Below the pieces are notes generated by a model, which was not told where the DNA came from, did not search any database, and saw only the letters and a list, made by a program, of their open reading frames with translations. From assembly GCA_964389305.1 (NCBI GenBank), contig CAYMEK010000036.1, positions 1-42,905 on the forward strand: DNA of 42,905 nucleotides, given 5' to 3'. The position numbers and the translations under genes are program-made. The stretch is from CAYMEK01 sp964389305 (GTDB lineage: Bacteria; Spirochaetota; Spirochaetia; SZUA-6; DRHE01). Positions 22,098 to 29,631 of the stretch are shown here, piece after piece; positions within the stretch are counted from its first letter, which is position 1, and every line of letters begins with the position of its first letter.

Positions 22098-24434
22098 TCA
22101 TCGAAAAGTTGCTCGCTGCCGGCTCCTTCCGTATCCCTTCAGCTCTTCCAGCCTGTCCTCGTACAGGCCCATCAGGACCCGCTCGGGCGTAAGCGGGGCG
22201 CTCAGCACAAGCTCGATCCCGGGGCGGAACGCCCTCATGGCGGCGGCCAGGGCGAAGTACACGCCTATCCCGTACATGAAGGGGGGCTCGCCGATCGCCT
22301 TGGAGTTGAAGACCCCGAGAGGATTTTCACCCCGCTCGAGGAAGTATACTTCCAGCTCCCCGGGCGTATAGTAGATATCCGGTACCTTGTAGGTGCTCAA
22401 GGTGCCGGTGAGCAGCCGGCCTTCATCCGAATACAACACCTCTTCAATTGTAAGCCAGCCGATGCCCTGGACGATTCCGCCCTCGGCCTGGCCCAGGTCC
22501 ACGTACGGCACCAGGCTGGGTCCAAGATCGTGGACGACCCTGACCGCCGCGATTTCGTAGATGCCCCGCAGGCAGTCCAGGGTCACCTCGCAGACCGCTG
22601 TGCCGTAGGCATGGTAGGAGAAGGGCTCGCCCTTCTCCAGGCTCTTGTCGAAATGAATTCCCGGTGTGGCGTAGTGGGCCTGGGCCGAAAGGCTTACCCG
22701 ATTCTCGTAGGCCAGGGAAATGAGCCGTTGCCAGTCCAGATTGGTCTGCTTACCCTGGTGGATGATCCGTTCCTCCACGATCTGCACCTTATCCGGATCC
22801 TTCCCACCCAGCTCCCGAGCCGCCGCCTCTTTGAGCCGTCCGAGGATGGCCCGGCAGGCCAGCTCGGTGGCCTTGCCGTTCAGGTCTGCGCCGGTGGAGG
22901 CGGCTGTTGGAGAAGTGTTGGCCACCCGCAGGGTGCTGGTGCTTTCTACCCTGACTCTCTGACGATCGATCGAAAATACCCGGGCCGCCACTTCCAGTAT
23001 TTTCGCCTTGACCCCCTGGCCCATCTCCACCGCTCCGGTCGAGACGCTCACGCTCCCGTCTGTATACACGTGAACCAGGGCGCCGCCCTGGTTCAGGGTC
23101 TTGTTGGTAAAGGAGATGCCGAAGCAGACCGGCATCAGGGCCAGTCCCTTCTTCTGAAGCGAATGAGAGCGGTTGAAGGCTTCCACGCGCTTCTGCAGCT
23201 CCTCCAGGCGATAGCGGGACACCGCCTCCTGCCAGCAGCTCCGCGCCCGGCAGCCCCTGGCGGCCATTCCGTAGGGAAAAGTGTCCCCCTCCTCGAGCAG
23301 GTTGCAGGCCTGGATTTCGTGCGGGCTTATCCCCAGAGTTGCGGCCGCCTTGAAGATGGCCGCCTCGATCACGAACATCCCCTGGGGCCCTCCAAAGCCG
23401 CGGAAGGCGGTGTTGGGAGGCAGATTGGTGCGGCAGCAGTAGGCGGTGGCCTTAACGTTGGGAACGAAATAGCTGCCCGTGCAGTGAAACAGGGTTCGCT
23501 CCAGAATCGAGGGCGAAAGGTCCGCCGATGCTCCGGCATCCTGGTAGAACTCCACCTGGTAGGCCAGGATGCGGCCGTCGCGGCTCAGACCGATCCGGAA
23601 ATCCGAGGTATAGGGGTGGCGCTTGCCTGTATAGGCCATGTCTTCATGGCGGCGCAGCACCAGCTTTACCGGGCGCTGCAGCCGTGCAGCCCCCAGGGCG
23701 GCCAGGGCGGCCCAGGCTGTGGCCTGATCCTCCTTGCCGCCGAAGGCGCCGCCAACTCGCACCACCTCGACCTCCACCTCGTGCATCGCCAGTCCCAGCA
23801 CCCGGGCGACGGCTCTCTGTACCCCTGTCGGACTCTGGGTCGAGGAGACGAGCTTCACGCTTCCCTTCTCTCCCGGCAGAGCCAGGGAACTCTGAGTTTC
23901 CAGGTACAGATGCTCCTGGGAGCCGGATTCCACCGTTCCCTCGACCACCAGGTCGCAGTCCTCCCAGGCCGCCTCCACCTCTCCGAGGCAGAAGGTCCGC
24001 GGCGACACGATCAGCTCTCCCCGCTCCTTGGCCTCCCGCGGATCGAGCACTGCCGCTCGCTCGCGAATCTCCAGCTCGATCTTTTGCAGAGCGCCTCTGG
24101 CCTGGCTTTCCGAATCGGCCAAGACCATGGCCACGGGCTGTCCGGCGTAGTGAACCTCGGCTTCGGCCAGAAGGGGCTCGTCGGCCACCAGGGTGCCGAT
24201 TTGATTTTCTCCCGGTATGTCCCCGGCTGTCAGCACGGCCCGTACGCCGCCTGACCGTTCGGCTTCCTTCACCTCCAGGCGCTCGATCGTGCCGTGGGCC
24301 ACCGTCGAGGTCAGCACCGCTGCATACAACAGTCCCTCCGGATCGCTCAGGTCGTCGACGAAGCGGGCCTCTCCCCGGCTGTAAAGGGCCAGCTCCTGGT
24401 ACAGGGGATCGCCCTGCTTCCTGTCCGCCTTCAT
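22098..24434 (-). CDS. Xanthine dehydrogenase-family molybdenum subunit
   Basis: Molybdopterin subunit of a xanthine/purine hydroxylase, about 778 aa. Visible active-site elements: GGAFGGKEDQATAW (cofactor loop), QEHLYLETQSSLALP (Glu of the E802 type), NTAFRGFGGPQGMF (Arg of the R880 type), GAVEMGQGVKAK and the C-terminal KAIGEPPF catalytic Glu. The first helix (LYSRGEARFVDDL) is typical. ATG 24432-24434 overlaps the xdhA TGA (ATGA), showing coupled translation; a GTG 6 nt earlier is less likely. A Glu/Arg pair as in xanthine dehydrogenases favours purines over aldehydes. Whether it carries selenium cannot be told from sequence. With ssnA and ygeY about 15 kb away, purine breakdown is the likely role. 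Confidence 0.9.
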   Translation of the reverse strand: MKADRKQGDPLYQELALYSRGEARFVDDLSDPEGLLYAAVLTSTVAHGTIERLEVKEAERSGGVRAVLTAGDIPGENQIGTLVADEPLLAEAEVHYAGQPVAMVLADSESQARGALQKIELEIRERAAVLDPREAKERGELIVSPRTFCLGEVEAAWEDCDLVVEGTVESGSQEHLYLETQSSLALPGEKGSVKLVSSTQSPTGVQRAVARVLGLAMHEVEVEVVRVGGAFGGKEDQATAWAALAALGAARLQRPVKLVLRRHEDMAYTGKRHPYTSDFRIGLSRDGRILAYQVEFYQDAGASADLSPSILERTLFHCTGSYFVPNVKATAYCCRTNLPPNTAFRGFGGPQGMFVIEAAIFKAAATLGISPHEIQACNLLEEGDTFPYGMAARGCRARSCWQEAVSRYRLEELQKRVEAFNRSHSLQKKGLALMPVCFGISFTNKTLNQGGALVHVYTDGSVSVSTGAVEMGQGVKAKILEVAARVFSIDRQRVRVESTSTLRVANTSPTAASTGADLNGKATELACRAILGRLKEAAARELGGKDPDKVQIVEERIIHQGKQTNLDWQRLISLAYENRVSLSAQAHYATPGIHFDKSLEKGEPFSYHAYGTAVCEVTLDCLRGIYEIAAVRVVHDLGPSLVPYVDLGQAEGGIVQGIGWLTIEEVLYSDEGRLLTGTLSTYKVPDIYYTPGELEVYFLERGENPLGVFNSKAIGEPPFMYGIGVYFALAAAMRAFRPGIELVLSAPLTPERVLMGLYEDRLEELKGYGRSRQRATFR

Positions 24435-26032
24435 ATCCACGCCTCCGCTTTCAGGCTGTCCGGGAAGGCCTTGAACAGGTGGGCCAGGAGGAACTGGCGC
24501 AGGAGCAGGCGCTTGTACGCGGCGCTTCCCCGCACGTCGTCGATCGGGGAGATCTCATCCTGGGCGGCCTGCAGGGCCTGCTCGACCGTGTCTTCGTCCA
24601 GGCTCCGGCCGTTGAGATACGCAGAGGTGCGGGCCAGGAGAAGCGGTACCGGAGCCACGCCGCCGGCGGACAGGCGGGCTTCCTGGATGTAGCCGTCCTG
24701 ACTCCGGATCCAGGCCGCCGAGTTGACGCTGGCTATATCCAGGTGCCGGCGGCGGGAAACCTTCTCGAAATTGAAAAAACCCCGCCGGTCGTAGGGTATT
24801 ATGACCCACGTGAGCAGCTCGCCGGTTTTCTTGCTCAGCTTCTTGTAGCCCTGGAAGAAATCCTCCAGGGCTACCTCCCTCAGCCTGCCGGCGCTCTCCA
24901 GGCCCAGGCCGGCCCCCAGGGCCAGAAGCATGATCGTGAAGTCGCCGATGGGCGAGGCGTTCACAATGTTACCTCCCAGAGTTGCCCGGTTGCGAATCGG
25001 CAGGGAGGCGATGAGCGGCAGGAACTCCTCCAACTCCGGGAGCAATTTCTTCACGATTTCCAGTCGTTTGACATCCTCCATGGTCATTCCGGCTCCCAGG
25101 AAAAGCCTGCCGTTTTCCACCAGAAAGCTTTTAAGCTCCGGCCGCTGCGAGACAAAGCTCAAGCGCTCGGCCAGCAGCGCCTGCGGCTTCTGCACGAACA
25201 GGTCGGTCCCGCCGGCCACCAGCGCGCCTGTCCCCGCCCTGATGCCGTGGGTCTTCTGCTGCCGCAGCTCCTGCAGACGCACAGGGACATCCAGAAAGTA
25301 GCGAGGAACGACGCCCAGTTCTACCAGCCGCTCCACCTGACTCCCGTCCAGGTCTATCAGCCGCCGCTCCGAGTCCCGGCTCCCGTCAGCCGGCCGTTCG
25401 GGAGTGGGCCTGTCCGCCACCCGTCCGGATGTCCCGGCGTCCGGGAGCTCCCGCAGCAGGGCCCGTATGGCTCTCTTGATGGAGGCATAACCGGTGCAGC
25501 GGCAGATGTTGCCGGCCACCGCAGCCACGGCCTGCTCGTAGCTCCAGCTCCGGTTGTCCAGCAGGTAACCGGTCAGAGAAACCACGAACCCGGGCGTGCA
25601 GAAGCCGCATTGAATGGCGCCCTCCGCGACCAGATGGCGCTGGATGGGATTGAGGGCGAGCTTCTCGGGGCAGCCCCCGCCCTCGAGCGAAGGGTTCAGC
25701 CCTTCGATGCTTACCAGGTGCCTGCCCTCCAGCTCCCCAAGTGGAAGCAGACAGGAGGTCACCGCCCTGTATCGCACAAGCTGCTTTGCTCGGCGTGCCG
25801 GCGCCTGCGGATCGCCGCCGTCCGGACGGCGGCTCGGCTGCGCCTCCGGCCCTGAGTCCCTCTGCAGCTCGCCCAGCAACACCATACAGGCCCCGCAGTC
25901 CCCCTCGCGGCAGCCCTCCTTGGTGCCGGTGAGCCGCCGCTCCCGCCGCAGGAAGTCCAGCACCACCGTACCCGCCGGCAGGGAGGTTTCCACGAGATCG
26001 TTGTTGAGGATAAAGCGTATCGGCCTGCCCAT
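24431..26032 (-). CDS. Xanthine dehydrogenase-family [2Fe-2S]/FAD subunit
   Basis: 533 aa. Small subunit with two fused parts. The N-terminal Fe-S part has the plant-ferredoxin site C41, C46, C49 and C94, and the second cluster C142-GF-C145 with ICRC (C177, C179). The FAD part, from about 215, has LVAGGTDLFVQ and TLGGNIVNASPIGDFT. This matches XdhA of two-subunit enzymes, passing electrons from Mo to FAD. An unusual Gly/Pro/Arg-rich insertion of about 30 residues lies between C49 and C94, next to cluster ligands. ATG 26032 has GGAGAG 6 nt upstream, formed by the end of the rluA-like gene (stop 4 nt before), so the genes are co-transcribed. It overlaps the Mo-subunit gene by 4 nt. Confidence 0.9.
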   Translation of the reverse strand: MGRPIRFILNNDLVETSLPAGTVVLDFLRRERRLTGTKEGCREGDCGACMVLLGELQRDSGPEAQPSRRPDGGDPQAPARRAKQLVRYRAVTSCLLPLGELEGRHLVSIEGLNPSLEGGGCPEKLALNPIQRHLVAEGAIQCGFCTPGFVVSLTGYLLDNRSWSYEQAVAAVAGNICRCTGYASIKRAIRALLRELPDAGTSGRVADRPTPERPADGSRDSERRLIDLDGSQVERLVELGVVPRYFLDVPVRLQELRQQKTHGIRAGTGALVAGGTDLFVQKPQALLAERLSFVSQRPELKSFLVENGRLFLGAGMTMEDVKRLEIVKKLLPELEEFLPLIASLPIRNRATLGGNIVNASPIGDFTIMLLALGAGLGLESAGRLREVALEDFFQGYKKLSKKTGELLTWVIIPYDRRGFFNFEKVSRRRHLDIASVNSAAWIRSQDGYIQEARLSAGGVAPVPLLLARTSAYLNGRSLDEDTVEQALQAAQDEISPIDDVRGSAAYKRLLLRQFLLAHLFKAFPDSLKAEAWI

Positions 26033-26035
26033 TCC

Positions 26036-26815
26036 CTACTCTCCCGGTAGAGTATATCGCTGCTCCCCATCCTGAGCAAGCCGCCCTACGGCCGCTGCTG
26101 CCGCATCCCAAAGCGGGTCTGCAGGCGGATCGGCGACAATGCGCAGGGCGGCCCGGCTTACCGGATGGACAAGGGAGATCTCCCGGGCGTGGAGGTGGAT
26201 GCCCCCGTTGGGGTTGGAGCGCGGAAAGCCGTATTTCAGGTCGCCCTTGATGTGACAGCCGATGCGGGCCAGCTGGGCCCTGATCTGGTGATGGCGCCCG
26301 CTTTCCAGCTCGATCTCCAGGAGCTGGTAACGGTCCAGGCTCAGCCTCCACCGGTAGCTCAAACGCGCCTCTTTGCCACCGGGTACCGGCCGGTCGCTGG
26401 CATAGGATTTGTTCTGCCCGCGGTTGCGGCGCAGGTAGTGGACCAGGGTGCCGGAGTCCCTGGGCGGCCTTTCCCGCACCAGGGCCCAATACAGCTTCCT
26501 GACCCGGTTCTCCCGAAACAGGCGGTTGAGCCGCGCCAGAGCCTTGCCGGTGCGGGCGAACAGCAGGACCCCGCTGGTGGGACGATCGAGGCGGTGCACC
26601 ACGCCTAGAAATACGTTACCCTTCTTGCCGTACTTCTCCTTGAGGTAGACCTTTACCCGCTCGGCCAGCGGCAGGTCGCCGCTGTTGTCTCCCTGTACCA
26701 GCTCGCCGGCCCCCTTATTTACGGCAATAAGATGGTTGTCTTCGTACAGCACCCGGAGATCCGCGACATGGTTCACCGCAAAGATTATGCGGTATTTGTT
26801 CGCCTCTTTCCACAC
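26036..26815 (-). CDS. RluA-family 23S rRNA/tRNA pseudouridine synthase
   Basis: 259 aa. Isomerises uridine to pseudouridine in RNA. Motif VVHRLDRPTSGVLLFAR contains the catalytic Asp (D77 in HRLD), followed by the family segments KLYWALV and ESGRHHQIRAQLA with the IHLHAREI strand. There is no S4 domain. The GTG at 26813-26815 gives the longest frame; a GTG near 26776, just before the conserved core (VLYEDNHLIAVNK), is also possible. Neither has a strong RBS. The exact RNA target (RluA/C/D) cannot be assigned. It is first in a unit with xdhA and xdhB, which looks like a chance operon. Confidence 0.9.
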   Translation of the reverse strand: MWKEANKYRIIFAVNHVADLRVLYEDNHLIAVNKGAGELVQGDNSGDLPLAERVKVYLKEKYGKKGNVFLGVVHRLDRPTSGVLLFARTGKALARLNRLFRENRVRKLYWALVRERPPRDSGTLVHYLRRNRGQNKSYASDRPVPGGKEARLSYRWRLSLDRYQLLEIELESGRHHQIRAQLARIGCHIKGDLKYGFPRSNPNGGIHLHAREISLVHPVSRAALRIVADPPADPLWDAAAAAVGRLAQDGEQRYTLPGE

Positions 26816-26907
26816 CTTCGCCCGGCTTCCGGAGACTGCCGCCTAAAGCGCCTCGGCAGCTGCGCGGCAGCCAGCGTTGCCCCTGTCCTGTATGCATCCT
26901 GCATGCT

Positions 26908-26936
26908 TTGACAATCGCGGCGCAATAAAGCACATT
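26908..26936 (+). promoter_or_regulatory. Weak candidate promoter before yjbQ
   Basis: Perfect TTGACA (26908-26913), but the -10 at 17 bp (CACATT) is poor. RBS AAAGGAG follows at 26945-26951. Confidence 0.3.
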
Positions 26937-26959
26937 TGGTAGTAAAAGGAGCAGCCACC

Positions 26960-27376
26960 ATGAAAAGTTATCGCAAGGAGCTGTGGTTCGACACATCCCG
27001 GCGCCGGGAACTTATCAACATCACTCCCCAGGTCAGGGAAGCCCTTTCAAAGAGCGGCATCCGGGAGGGCTTGCTGCTCTGCAACGCCATGCACATCACC
27101 GCCAGCGTGTTCATCAACGACGACGAATCCGGCCTGCACCAGGATTTCGAAGACTGGCTGGAAGGCCTGGCACCGGAAAAGCCCTACTCCCGCTACCGTC
27201 ACAATGGCTTCGAAGACAACGCCGACGCCCACCTCAAGCGCAGCATCATGGGCCGTGAGGTGGTCGTGGCCGTGACCGGCGGCGAGCTGGATTTCGGACC
27301 CTGGGAGCAGATTTTCTACGGCGAGTTCGACGGCAAGCGGAAAAAGCGGGTCCTGGTGAAGATCATCGGCGAGTAG
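26960..27376 (+). CDS. yjbQ: YjbQ/UPF0047 family protein
   Basis: 138 aa, the usual length of this small cytosolic family (E. coli YjbQ, 138 aa). Typical features: ITPQVREALSKSGIREGLLL, CNAMHITASVFINDDESG (with the conserved His and NDDE), YRHNGFEDNADAHLKRSIMG (conserved His) and GPWEQIFYGEFDGKRKKRV. YjbQ has weak thiamine-phosphate-synthase-like activity reported, but its true role is not settled. Start ATG 26960 has AAAGGAG 8 nt upstream. The 3' end overlaps the convergent lipid-kinase gene by 14 nt. Confidence 0.93.
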   Translation: MKSYRKELWFDTSRRRELINITPQVREALSKSGIREGLLLCNAMHITASVFINDDESGLHQDFEDWLEGLAPEKPYSRYRHNGFEDNADAHLKRSIMGREVVVAVTGGELDFGPWEQIFYGEFDGKRKKRVLVKIIGE

Positions 27377-28325
27377 GCTTGGCCGCCGGCGGAGCGAATA
27401 CATTGGCCAGCACCGTCCTCACCGCTTCCAGGCCCGCCAGCTTGCGAGCGTCTTTCGGTACGAACACGGGTAAAAAGCGCTTCTTCACGGTGATGTGAGC
27501 CGGAGCCGGTGGGGCCTTGTCACCGTCCATCTGCATCTTGACCCTGCCTCTGGCGCCTATGCGTATAACCCTGCCGGTGTACACCGAGACCTCCGGCATC
27601 ATCCGGTGCCGGTTGGCGAGCACATTGAGCAGCAGCCGGAAAGTCTCCAGGATCCCACTCTTCTTGTACAGGATCACATTAAGAAGGCCGTCGTCGATTT
27701 CGACTTCCTGGTCTATGGTGTAGGGTCCGGCGTAGTAGCGTGAGTTGGACACGATGACCAGATAACCGTGGTCGGTAATGCCGCGATCCTCGATCGTGAC
27801 CCTGATTTTCCGAACCCGATCGGTAAGAGCGGACCAGATCATGCCCAGCACGTAGGACATCTGGCCGAAATACCGCTTGAAGCGCAGATCCACGCTGTGG
27901 ACCGCCATGGCGTCCAGACCGGTGGAGACCATGAGCAAAAAGGGCTCCTCGTTGATATAGCCCACGTCGATCAGGCGGGTATGCCTGGCCAGGATGCTGG
28001 TGGTGGCGATTATCGGGTTAAGGGAGATGCCGAGGTCCAAAGCCAGCACGTTGACCGTGCCGAAGGGGATGATGCCTACCGGAAGCGGCCTGTCTCCCAT
28101 CCCCCTCACCACCTCCCTCACCGTGCCGTCACCGCCGAATACGATTACGAAGTCCAGATCCGAGCGGTGGCGGCGCAGGATCCTGGCAGCATGCCCGCAG
28201 TAGCGGGTGTAGACAACCCGGTACGATATTCCGTGCCGTTCCAGGAGCTTGAGAACCTGGGGGAGGTGCAGCTTGAGAAAGAAACGCCTCCCCGCTTTGG
28301 GATTGACGATAACGATGGTCTTCAT
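27363..28325 (-). CDS. Diacylglycerol kinase-like lipid kinase (DagK/YegS family)
   Basis: 320 aa. N-terminal VNPKAGRR and the ATP-site motif VIVFGGDGTVREVVRG (GGDGT at 64-68), then GIIPFGTVNVLALDLGI and STGLDAMAVHSVDLRFKR. The C-terminal beta domain has YYAGPYTIDQEVEIDDG and QMDGDKAPPAP. It phosphorylates diacylglycerol or a related lipid at the inner face of the membrane, feeding phospholipid recycling. ATG 28323-28325 lies 6 nt behind the radical SAM gene stop, so they share an operon. Its actual lipid is not predictable. Confidence 0.92.
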   Translation of the reverse strand: MKTIVIVNPKAGRRFFLKLHLPQVLKLLERHGISYRVVYTRYCGHAARILRRHRSDLDFVIVFGGDGTVREVVRGMGDRPLPVGIIPFGTVNVLALDLGISLNPIIATTSILARHTRLIDVGYINEEPFLLMVSTGLDAMAVHSVDLRFKRYFGQMSYVLGMIWSALTDRVRKIRVTIEDRGITDHGYLVIVSNSRYYAGPYTIDQEVEIDDGLLNVILYKKSGILETFRLLLNVLANRHRMMPEVSVYTGRVIRIGARGRVKMQMDGDKAPPAPAHITVKKRFLPVFVPKDARKLAGLEAVRTVLANVFAPPAAKPTRR

Positions 28326-28331
28326 TCCCCC

Positions 28332-29516
28332 TCACCGCGTATCGCTCAGAGACCGGGCTGAAGCGGCCAGCCGTGCTTCCAGCTCCCGACTTCTTTTCCT
28401 CTGAATTCTGCGGGCGATCCGCTGGAAGCCCGAAAGACTTCGGTCATAGAAGGCCTTCCAGCCCGCACACAGCCAGCTCAGCCGGCTGGGATCCCCGTCT
28501 GTGTAAAGGCGGTGTTTCGGGCAGTCTCCATGGCATAATTCAAGGTAAGGACAGACCTGGCAGCGCTCGTTCCAGAGAGACTTCCGTAGCCCGAAGTCCC
28601 GGTAGCGTGGCGAGTCGAGCAGAATCTGCCAGTCCACATCCAGGATGTTTCCGAGTCGAAGCTCCGGGCGTACGAAAAAATCACATGGGTAGATATCGCC
28701 GTTGTACTCGACCAGTACGTACTGCCGGCAGTCCCGGCCCATGCTGCACATCACCGGCTCTTGTCCCACCAGACGGGCAAGAATTGCGTCGAAGAGGCGC
28801 ACCGATACCTTTCCGCCGTCGGACAACCACTGTTCGTAGATTCCTTCCAGGAATGCTCCCCACTGCTCAGGCAGAATCGTAAACGGAAGCGGATCACCCC
28901 GTTCGTCGAACTCGACAATCGGGATGTACTGGTGAAAAGACATTCCTTTGCCCACCAGAAAACGATATACCTCACGCGGCTTGTCGACGTTGCCCGCGTG
29001 TACGGCCACCAGCACATTGACCTCCACCCGGTGCTTCATGAGCAGCTCGATTCCCCGCAGCACCCGCCGGTAGGACCCGTTTCCCTTCCTATTCCTTCTG
29101 TACCTGTCGTGCAGCTCCTGAGGACCATCCAGACTGACTCCCACCAGGAAGCGATAGGCGGAAAAAAAACGGGCCATCTCTTCGGTTATCAGGGTAGCGT
29201 TGGTCTGCAGCGCGTTGGCCACCGTCGCGCCGGGACTTCCATGACGGCTCTGCAGTTCCACGACCTGGCGGTAAAACTCTACTCCCATCAGGGTGGGTTC
29301 TCCTCCCTGCCAGGCGAAAGAGTAGATGGGCTGCCCGGTCGACAGATAGGAGGAGATCACCCGTTCCAGCGTCTTCTTGGACATGCGGTGGCGGAGGGTT
29401 CCCGGATACAGACCCGCCTTGGGCAGGTAGAAGCAATAGCTGCAGGCGAGGTTGCAGTCCGCCGAGACGGGTTTTATTAAAAGAGAGAACTGCCTTATTT
29501 TCTGAGCTTCGGCCAT
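28332..29516 (-). CDS. Radical SAM/SPASM enzyme, anaerobic sulfatase-maturase type
   Basis: 394 aa. Radical SAM cluster motif SADCNLACSYCFY (C21, C25, C28), then SFAWQGGEPTLMG (GGE motif), ANALQTNATLI and VGVSLDGP. The C-terminal SPASM Cys are in CSMGRDCRQY, YPCDFF and CQVCPYLELCHGDCPKHR. This is the anSME pattern, which oxidises an active-site Cys/Ser of sulfatases to formylglycine; related maturases modify peptides. The start ATG 29514-29516 is chosen because conserved sequence begins just after it; a longer frame to 29693 runs into the divergent gene's 5' region. RBS is weak. No sulfatase gene is within the window, so its partner is elsewhere or of another type. Confidence 0.88.
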   Translation of the reverse strand: MAEAQKIRQFSLLIKPVSADCNLACSYCFYLPKAGLYPGTLRHRMSKKTLERVISSYLSTGQPIYSFAWQGGEPTLMGVEFYRQVVELQSRHGSPGATVANALQTNATLITEEMARFFSAYRFLVGVSLDGPQELHDRYRRNRKGNGSYRRVLRGIELLMKHRVEVNVLVAVHAGNVDKPREVYRFLVGKGMSFHQYIPIVEFDERGDPLPFTILPEQWGAFLEGIYEQWLSDGGKVSVRLFDAILARLVGQEPVMCSMGRDCRQYVLVEYNGDIYPCDFFVRPELRLGNILDVDWQILLDSPRYRDFGLRKSLWNERCQVCPYLELCHGDCPKHRLYTDGDPSRLSWLCAGWKAFYDRSLSGFQRIARRIQRKRSRELEARLAASARSLSDTR

Positions 29517-29631
29517 GATGCATGAATACTCTTCAACGAACGCATTCCAGGCGGTATTCTCAGCCACTATTTTATAGCAAATGGGCTGCTTCGAACACAT
29601 TCCAGTTTGACAAAACCCCGGAAAACCATCA

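Noticed and set aside
22530..25855. Two long plus-strand frames (574 and 775 aa) opposite xdhB and xdhA
   Set aside because: Both are antisense to intact molybdenum hydroxylase subunits and very rich in Arg/Pro/Gly, as expected of shadows.
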